This document shows, in pieces, positions 18,361 to 23,642 of a stretch of DNA of 23,642 nt. The position numbers were made by a program, and so were the translations under genes. This DNA is from a virus. The DNA lies in the IMG/VR virus record IMGVR_UViG_3300021959_000396, positions 1 to 23,642 of that record. One strand, written 5' to 3'. Position 1 is the stretch's first letter. Each line of letters opens with the position of its first letter. The notes beneath the pieces are model-generated. The model saw only the letters and a program-made list of their open reading frames with translations. It did not search any database and was not told the origin of the DNA.

Positions 18361-20718
18361 CTATCCGTTGTTGGTGTATGCTGATAACTGGAAGTCATAC
18401 ACTGGTGTTGAACTTTCGTTTGTGTCTATTCTCAGTATTGGGTTGGTGTTGTTGCCACTTGTTACATCAATAGGACAACATATCATAAATCCATCATCAT
18501 CGATTGCGGCATCCCAATACTTGTTAGTGCCTATGTAACTGTTTACATTTGTTCTGGTATGTGTGGATGTACAAGTGTCTCCACTAAATCCATAACTGCT
18601 GTCTAATGGTGATGTTGGTATGATATTCACAAAATCTTGGGCAAAAGGCATCATATATATTCTACCATCTGCACCTAATCTACCTTTTGCGGATTGTTCA
18701 TTTGAGGAAATACTGTTGTTAGGATCATATCTTTGGAAAAACAATGTGTCAATGTCAAATATTCCTATGTCACCACTATTCCAGGGTGTAGCATATATTT
18801 TACCATCTGCACCTAATACAGCATCTTGATATTGATCAAAAGCACCTGGTGTACTACTGCCTGATTTTAGTGTTATTTGGGTAAATGTATCTGTGCTAGG
18901 ATCCCATTTGTAAACACCTGCACGTCTGTAAGGCAACATATACACACAACCGTCTTTAGGATGTGTACACATATTAGGATGTGTAAATCCAGCACCAGCA
19001 CTGGTTATATTTGTGCTAGAACTGGTGTTTGTGCTGGGGTCAAATAACATATGATTGGTGCTGTTTTTTGGTTTGAATATTATTCTGCCATCATCTAATG
19101 GATGTGCACCATAATAACCACCTGTACTCAAGTTACTGTTAAAATGCGACGTGCTTGTTCCTGTTGAAGGATCCCATTCAACTACTGTTCTACTGCTGTT
19201 AAAAGGTGGAATATAAACTTTACCATTTGTGCTTAAAACAGGTTGTAAATGTGTTCTACCTGAACCTTGCCCTGTGATAGTTATTGTGCTGGTTGTTCCT
19301 GTTGAAGGATCATATAACTCTGCTTTTAGATCTCTTGGTCCTAATAACACTTTGCCATCTGGTAAACTTATAGCACCCATATTTCTGTTTGAGTTAGTGG
19401 TTAATGAACTGCCTGTCATATCATATGTTACAGCACCAGCACTATTCATAGTGTTAGCAACACCTTGCCATTCACTGTATGTTGGCATAGTTGGCCAACT
19501 TGGGTATGTTGGTCCTACTGGTGTTTCTGTTATTGTTAGTGTGCCTGTTGTTGCTACTACTGAGCCTGTTATAGAACCCGTTCTAAGACTTACTGTAAAC
19601 GTCTCTGAGCCACTTATGCCTCCACTTACTGTAGTTACCGTGCCTGTGCCTGTGTTACTGGTTATTGTAATAGTGCCGTTTGTTGCTGTGAAATCAGCAT
19701 CTGTTGTGGTGCCATTGTTGATTGTGTAGAACAATATTGTGCTGTCTGCTACATCTGTTGTGGTTGCTGTTATTGTAAAACTGGTTCCTTCTACTGATGA
19801 ACTTGGTGATCCTGCTAAACTGTATGTTGGTGTGACTGTTTCTGGGTCTTTTACCACAACTACTACCACTCCACTACCACCATTACCACCTGCACCGCCA
19901 CCTGATCCAGTATTTCCTACACCATTTATGTTTTGTGTTGCAGTTCCGCCTGGCGTTAACACCCAGCCTCTGCCGTATCCACCTATACCTGATCCACCGG
20001 CTCCACCTGCTCCTTGTGATGTTGCTGATTCATTATCTCCACCACCGCCACCACCAGCATAGTAGTTACCGTCTATCCAGTAGTATCCTGCACCACCGTC
20101 TCCACCACTAGTGCCTGCTTGACCAACTCCTCCAGCACCTCCGCCACCGCCTCCAGTGCTAGATCCGTTACCACCTGCGTTACCGTAATGTGTTGTTTTG
20201 CCTGTGTTTGTGCCAGCAGTACTTGAACCACCTGTTGCAGTTCCCCACGTGGCTCCACCACCGCCAGAACCACCATTTAAACCTCTACCAGCACCGCCAC
20301 CATCGGCTGTGTATGGACCAAATACTGTGTCACCACCATTTGCACCACCACTTGGATCATTCAAACCACTATCTCCACCTGCTCCTACTGTCACACCAAC
20401 TGTGGTAACAGTATCATCTCCTCCTGTGAGATTCCAAGTGAATAAGTTTTGTAAAATGATAAGTTCTCCAGCACCACCACCGCCTGAACTAAGTCCTGCA
20501 GGGTTTGATACTAGATTGGGGTCATCGCCCCCACCACCGCCACCACCTACTAGTAACACTTGGTCAATAGCACCTGATTCTGCTATGGTGAGAGTGCCAT
20601 TTGATGTAAACTTGTGAAGTCTCAGTCTATCTTGTCCACTGCCAACAAAACTTGTGGTACCACCACTTATGTTTGCTGGTTCTCCGTTTACATTGTCAAA
20701 TGTAGCACTAAGTGGCAT
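18361..20718 (-). CDS. Tail adhesin: glycine-rich, Calx-beta-like and propeller-like protein
   Basis: The product has 785 residues. The N-terminal strand region is followed by a glycine-rich domain (about 53-290), opening IDQVLLVGGGGGGG and closing GGSGVVVVVVKD, likely to form polyglycine-type helices as in some phage adhesins. Residues about 297-398 look like a Calx-beta repeat (SVEGTSFTITATT, DADFTATNGTITI, ETFTVSLRTG). From about 445 to 780 seven repeats carry D/N-G-[KRCF]-[VIM]-[YLIFM]-x-x-P followed by WDPSTGT-like segments, consistent with a seven-bladed propeller. It probably recognises the host surface. The start overlaps the fibre gene stop (TAATG). Confidence 0.75.
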   Translation of the reverse strand: MPLSATFDNVNGEPANISGGTTSFVGSGQDRLRLHKFTSNGTLTIAESGAIDQVLLVGGGGGGGDDPNLVSNPAGLSSGGGGAGELIILQNLFTWNLTGGDDTVTTVGVTVGAGGDSGLNDPSGGANGGDTVFGPYTADGGGAGRGLNGGSGGGGATWGTATGGSSTAGTNTGKTTHYGNAGGNGSSTGGGGGGAGGVGQAGTSGGDGGAGYYWIDGNYYAGGGGGGDNESATSQGAGGAGGSGIGGYGRGWVLTPGGTATQNINGVGNTGSGGGAGGNGGSGVVVVVVKDPETVTPTYSLAGSPSSSVEGTSFTITATTTDVADSTILFYTINNGTTTDADFTATNGTITITSNTGTGTVTTVSGGISGSETFTVSLRTGSITGSVVATTGTLTITETPVGPTYPSWPTMPTYSEWQGVANTMNSAGAVTYDMTGSSLTTNSNRNMGAISLPDGKVLLGPRDLKAELYDPSTGTTSTITITGQGSGRTHLQPVLSTNGKVYIPPFNSSRTVVEWDPSTGTSTSHFNSNLSTGGYYGAHPLDDGRIIFKPKNSTNHMLFDPSTNTSSSTNITSAGAGFTHPNMCTHPKDGCVYMLPYRRAGVYKWDPSTDTFTQITLKSGSSTPGAFDQYQDAVLGADGKIYATPWNSGDIGIFDIDTLFFQRYDPNNSISSNEQSAKGRLGADGRIYMMPFAQDFVNIIPTSPLDSSYGFSGDTCTSTHTRTNVNSYIGTNKYWDAAIDDDGFMICCPIDVTSGNNTNPILRIDTNESSTPVYDFQLSAYTNNG

Positions 20719-23642
20719 TATGCGTATCCTTTGGTTAAACTAAAGTAATAGGTTGTGCCGTCATACATAAAGTTTATTAAATCTATTTCGTTTATGCCTG
20801 TGCTTAGTGTGTTTAATCCTCCTGCCCATTTGATGTTAGCACCTGTGGTTAATGTTCTTGAACCTGTGCCGTCTTGTGTTATAATGATAACACCACTACT
20901 ACCTGCTACAGCATTACCTAAACTGTTTATTGTTAGTGCGCCTGTGGCTGTTATCTGGAATATACTACCATTGTCTAAATCTATTGTGCTACTGACGTCA
21001 CCACTTTGGTTACCCAATGCTATTGTTGTTTCATTGAACTTTTTGAGTGTTATATCATCAGCAGTTATACTTGCTACACTACCACTGTTTAATCTTGCGT
21101 CTACTCTTGCGTCTGTGTAGTATAAGTTAGTGTTCTCTGGTACTATACTGGTGTCTAATGTGGCTGTTACTGTTTGATTACTGCTGTTACCTATAAACAC
21201 TTTGCCGTCATTTAAGTTAGGTGTAGCATTTGTTCTAAATGCACCTTGTACAAGAATGTGATTACCACTTACAACTTTACCTATTTTTTGTATAAACCTG
21301 TTTTCACCTGTTGGTGGTGTTTCTGTTAAACCACCTGGTGTTGTGTGATCGATATATAAGTCTGCACCTGCTGTAAAACCGTGACTGCTAAAGTTCATTA
21401 CACCACTTGTTACTACTTGTCCTACACCGCTGACTATGTTTTCTCTGATTATACCTATGGCAGGCATTTTTGTGGCATCATCCGCATCTGCTAAATCCAC
21501 GTGAGGATTATCACCATCATTACCACCTGTTAGATATACTGCATCACCTTTGTTTAATGTGCTACCTGTGTTGTTATACACATCTAATAATACTGCACCA
21601 TCGATATCACCAAAGAAATCACCATTTGCTGTGATATCATTACCTGTTATATTACCTGTTGTTAATACATTGGTACTAAAACTTGCTAATAATGTACTTG
21701 CGGCAGTTTGTGCTCTTGTGTCAGTGAAATATAAGTTTGTGTTTTCACTTAAATCAGCAGTTGATTTAAAACTTAAATCCAAGTTGTTGCCTGTTTGTAA
21801 GTTTACTCTTGCATCTGCTCTAGCATCTGTGTAGTATAAGTTAGTGCCTTCGCTTAAATCTGTTGTGCTAAACACACTCATATCTACTGCTATGTCGTTG
21901 GCATTTACTGTTATACCGTTACCAGCACCTACATTAAGTGTAACATTGCCTGTGTCTCCACCGCCTGTTAAACCACTGCCTGCTGTGACACCACTGATTA
22001 AATCAGTATCACTTAATCTAAACTCACCTGTGCCACTATCATATGCTAAGCCTGTGCCAGCATTAAAGTAACCTCTTATTGTGCTTTGATGATTGCTGAT
22101 ATCACTTACTGTTCCTGTGACATCACCTGTTAGATCACCTGTGAATGCGTCTGCTTCAACACCTATGCTACCATACTTAAATGCTTGTTGCACATTGTCA
22201 TATCTCCACAGTTGCGTTCCAGTGTGACCGTCTTTGTACATATACAAGTCATTTGTGCCTATTGGTAACTTCCAACTGTATAAAGCACCACTGCTTCCTG
22301 CATATTGATTTATTTTGTTTTTAAATGTGATTGTGGCTGTGCCATCTACGTCAACGTTTGTATTATTAGTAACACCTGTGTTTAAACCTGTTGTTAAACC
22401 ACTGTCAGTGAACAATGTAACTAATATACCAAAATCTCTTTGAGCATAATAAGTGTTTCCATTTACTGCTGTTCCAAAACTACCACTGAAACCATTAAGT
22501 TCTACTTCCATTCCATTTACAAAATCTTCTGGGAAACTGTCTTCTCTGCTTCTGTTATTAATCTGTACAGCATCACCACCTAAACCAAAGTTTCCTATAG
22601 AATAAAAGTTTATCAAATCTAGTTCGGTTGTGCTACCAGGTTCCTGATATTTGCCTCTGTTTAATGATACCGTGCTGTCAGCAAAAGCAGTTGTGTCTCG
22701 CCAAAGACCTAGTTCGATATCATTGTCATAACGAGTATCTTTACCATTGTAGGCATATAAGGCACTACCTGTGTTTGTTGATTGTACTCTTCTTGCTACA
22801 GCATATTTTTCTAATGTTGCTCTGTTTTGTGCTTGAGTACTTGCACCTGTTGGTCCAAAAAATACTTGGTCACCACTTAAATGCAAACTGTTACTGTTTT
22901 TTGCAGTATTTTGCCACGTGCTGTCTGTGGCTATTCTCTGAGTTGCACTTGTATTTGTTGATGCTGATAAAACAAAATCTGTTGTTTTGTTATTGCTTGT
23001 ATAGTTAGATGCGTAAAAACTTAACTTACTTGGTGGTATATATGTACTGTTATCTACAGTCTGGCTTCTACCCCAAGCCATAACACGACCTATTTCTGAT
23101 CCTGCTCTTGGGTATTGCTCACTTCGAGGACTATTAACATCGCCTTCAAAGGCACTAAACATTAACCTAGTTCCTGCTAATGATCTATAGTCGCTATACT
23201 CACGGGCACCACTGAAGTTTGTGTATGATGATAATCCTATTTGAGTTACTGGTAAACGTCTAGAATCGTTAATATCTCCTAAACTTTCACTCAGTCCGTC
23301 CCAACCTATGTTCATACCATTTACTTCAAAGTAATCATTAAATGGTCTATTACCTAACTCTGTGTTATTACCTACAACTATACCACGTGGTGCTCTAAAT
23401 GTGATTTCATTTTTAAATAAATCAGTTCCTGTAGCATTCTTGCCTATTTTCCAATAACTTCTACCTTTGAAAACATTTTCGTCTGTGTTACTGAAATCAG
23501 ATGCTGATAAACCACCACTGAATGTTACATCGTCTAAACCTAACTCTACATTGTTATTTTTTGTACTGGTATTAACCACAGTATAATAACCCACATCTGT
23601 ATTAGATCCTGGATTATTAAAGTTAAAAGTACCATCTAATAT
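20718..23642 (-). CDS. Long tail fibre or side-tail protein (start outside window)
   Basis: The frame is open to the right edge: 16 codons precede the GTG at 23594, beginning ILDGTFNFNNPGSNTD, so the GTG is probably not the start and at least 974 residues are encoded. It is Asn/Thr/Gly/Ser-rich with beta character. Three copies of a [E]-x-TNLY[YF]TDAR-x-DAR-like repeat (about 21104-21150, 21713-21755 and 21814-21860) are typical of trimeric phage fibres. A C-terminal TTGANIKWAGGLNTLSTG plus MYDGTTYYFSLTKGYA ending is also fibre-like. The stop is shared with the adhesin start. Confidence 0.8.
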   Translation of the reverse strand: MLDGTFNFNNPGSNTDVGYYTVVNTSTKNNNVELGLDDVTFSGGLSASDFSNTDENVFKGRSYWKIGKNATGTDLFKNEITFRAPRGIVVGNNTELGNRPFNDYFEVNGMNIGWDGLSESLGDINDSRRLPVTQIGLSSYTNFSGAREYSDYRSLAGTRLMFSAFEGDVNSPRSEQYPRAGSEIGRVMAWGRSQTVDNSTYIPPSKLSFYASNYTSNNKTTDFVLSASTNTSATQRIATDSTWQNTAKNSNSLHLSGDQVFFGPTGASTQAQNRATLEKYAVARRVQSTNTGSALYAYNGKDTRYDNDIELGLWRDTTAFADSTVSLNRGKYQEPGSTTELDLINFYSIGNFGLGGDAVQINNRSREDSFPEDFVNGMEVELNGFSGSFGTAVNGNTYYAQRDFGILVTLFTDSGLTTGLNTGVTNNTNVDVDGTATITFKNKINQYAGSSGALYSWKLPIGTNDLYMYKDGHTGTQLWRYDNVQQAFKYGSIGVEADAFTGDLTGDVTGTVSDISNHQSTIRGYFNAGTGLAYDSGTGEFRLSDTDLISGVTAGSGLTGGGDTGNVTLNVGAGNGITVNANDIAVDMSVFSTTDLSEGTNLYYTDARADARVNLQTGNNLDLSFKSTADLSENTNLYFTDTRAQTAASTLLASFSTNVLTTGNITGNDITANGDFFGDIDGAVLLDVYNNTGSTLNKGDAVYLTGGNDGDNPHVDLADADDATKMPAIGIIRENIVSGVGQVVTSGVMNFSSHGFTAGADLYIDHTTPGGLTETPPTGENRFIQKIGKVVSGNHILVQGAFRTNATPNLNDGKVFIGNSSNQTVTATLDTSIVPENTNLYYTDARVDARLNSGSVASITADDITLKKFNETTIALGNQSGDVSSTIDLDNGSIFQITATGALTINSLGNAVAGSSGVIIITQDGTGSRTLTTGANIKWAGGLNTLSTGINEIDLINFMYDGTTYYFSLTKGYA

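Noticed and set aside
19229-20617. Plus-strand frames of 166, 107, 139 and 72 residues, Val- or Pro-rich
   Set aside because: Shadows of the repeat- and glycine-rich adhesin on the minus strand; GGN codons read as proline in the antisense.
20755-23008. Several plus-strand frames of 75-126 residues
   Set aside because: Antisense of the low-complexity fibre gene, with no ribosome sites or promoters.
1-23642. CRISPR array, insertion sequence or integrase
   Set aside because: No regularly spaced repeats, transposase or recombinase motifs seen on either strand.

Overview
The window is part of a tailed double-stranded DNA phage genome, AT-rich and most likely from a marine or aquatic phage with a Gram-negative host. 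The evidence is a terminase, portal, scaffold, capsid, tail-tube, tail-chaperone and tape-measure series. There is no sheath gene, and a lambda-type G/GT frameshift sits before the tape measure, which together point to a siphovirus-like particle. I see no rRNA, recognisable tRNA, integrase, insertion sequence or CRISPR array. The virus family is not assigned.

Layout. The virion genes lie on the minus strand and read from right to left. First come a tail fibre (20718-23642, start outside the window) and a second tail adhesin with glycine-rich, Calx-beta-like and seven-bladed-propeller regions (18361-20718). A run of small genes follows (18357-17723), including a coiled-coil membrane-anchored protein. 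Next is a gene-poor, hairpin-rich stretch (about 17700-16390) holding two or three small genes. Then come a small terminase candidate (15679-16074) and a small phage-domain protein, followed by a membrane protein and the large terminase (14210-12798). Finally the portal, scaffold, capsid, connectors, tail tube, tail chaperone G/GT and the N-terminus of the tape measure run off the left edge (6997-1).

Two plus-strand cassettes interrupt this late series, at 7143-12592 and 14368-15374. Each starts at a sigma70-type promoter that diverges from a minus-strand late gene, and each ends with a stop codon overlapping the stop of the opposing late gene. The cassettes carry about a dozen small unknown proteins, an HExxH metallopeptidase-like protein, two proteins built from the same repeated helix-turn-helix unit, and a DUF4258-like protein.

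Regulation is legible. Plus-strand genes use near-identical modules (AGGTTGAC, a 16-17 base spacer, TATAAT, a conserved leader, AAAGGAG). Late minus-strand units, and one plus-strand unit, are preceded by a -10-only motif, ATAAATA, 21-37 bases before the start codon. This resembles T4-type late promoters, although the virion genes are not T4-like. Two of these motifs lead into no gene but into about 340 bases with eight hairpins, which I propose is a late-expressed structured noncoding RNA. Genes are commonly coupled through TAATG stop-start overlaps, ten of them in this window.
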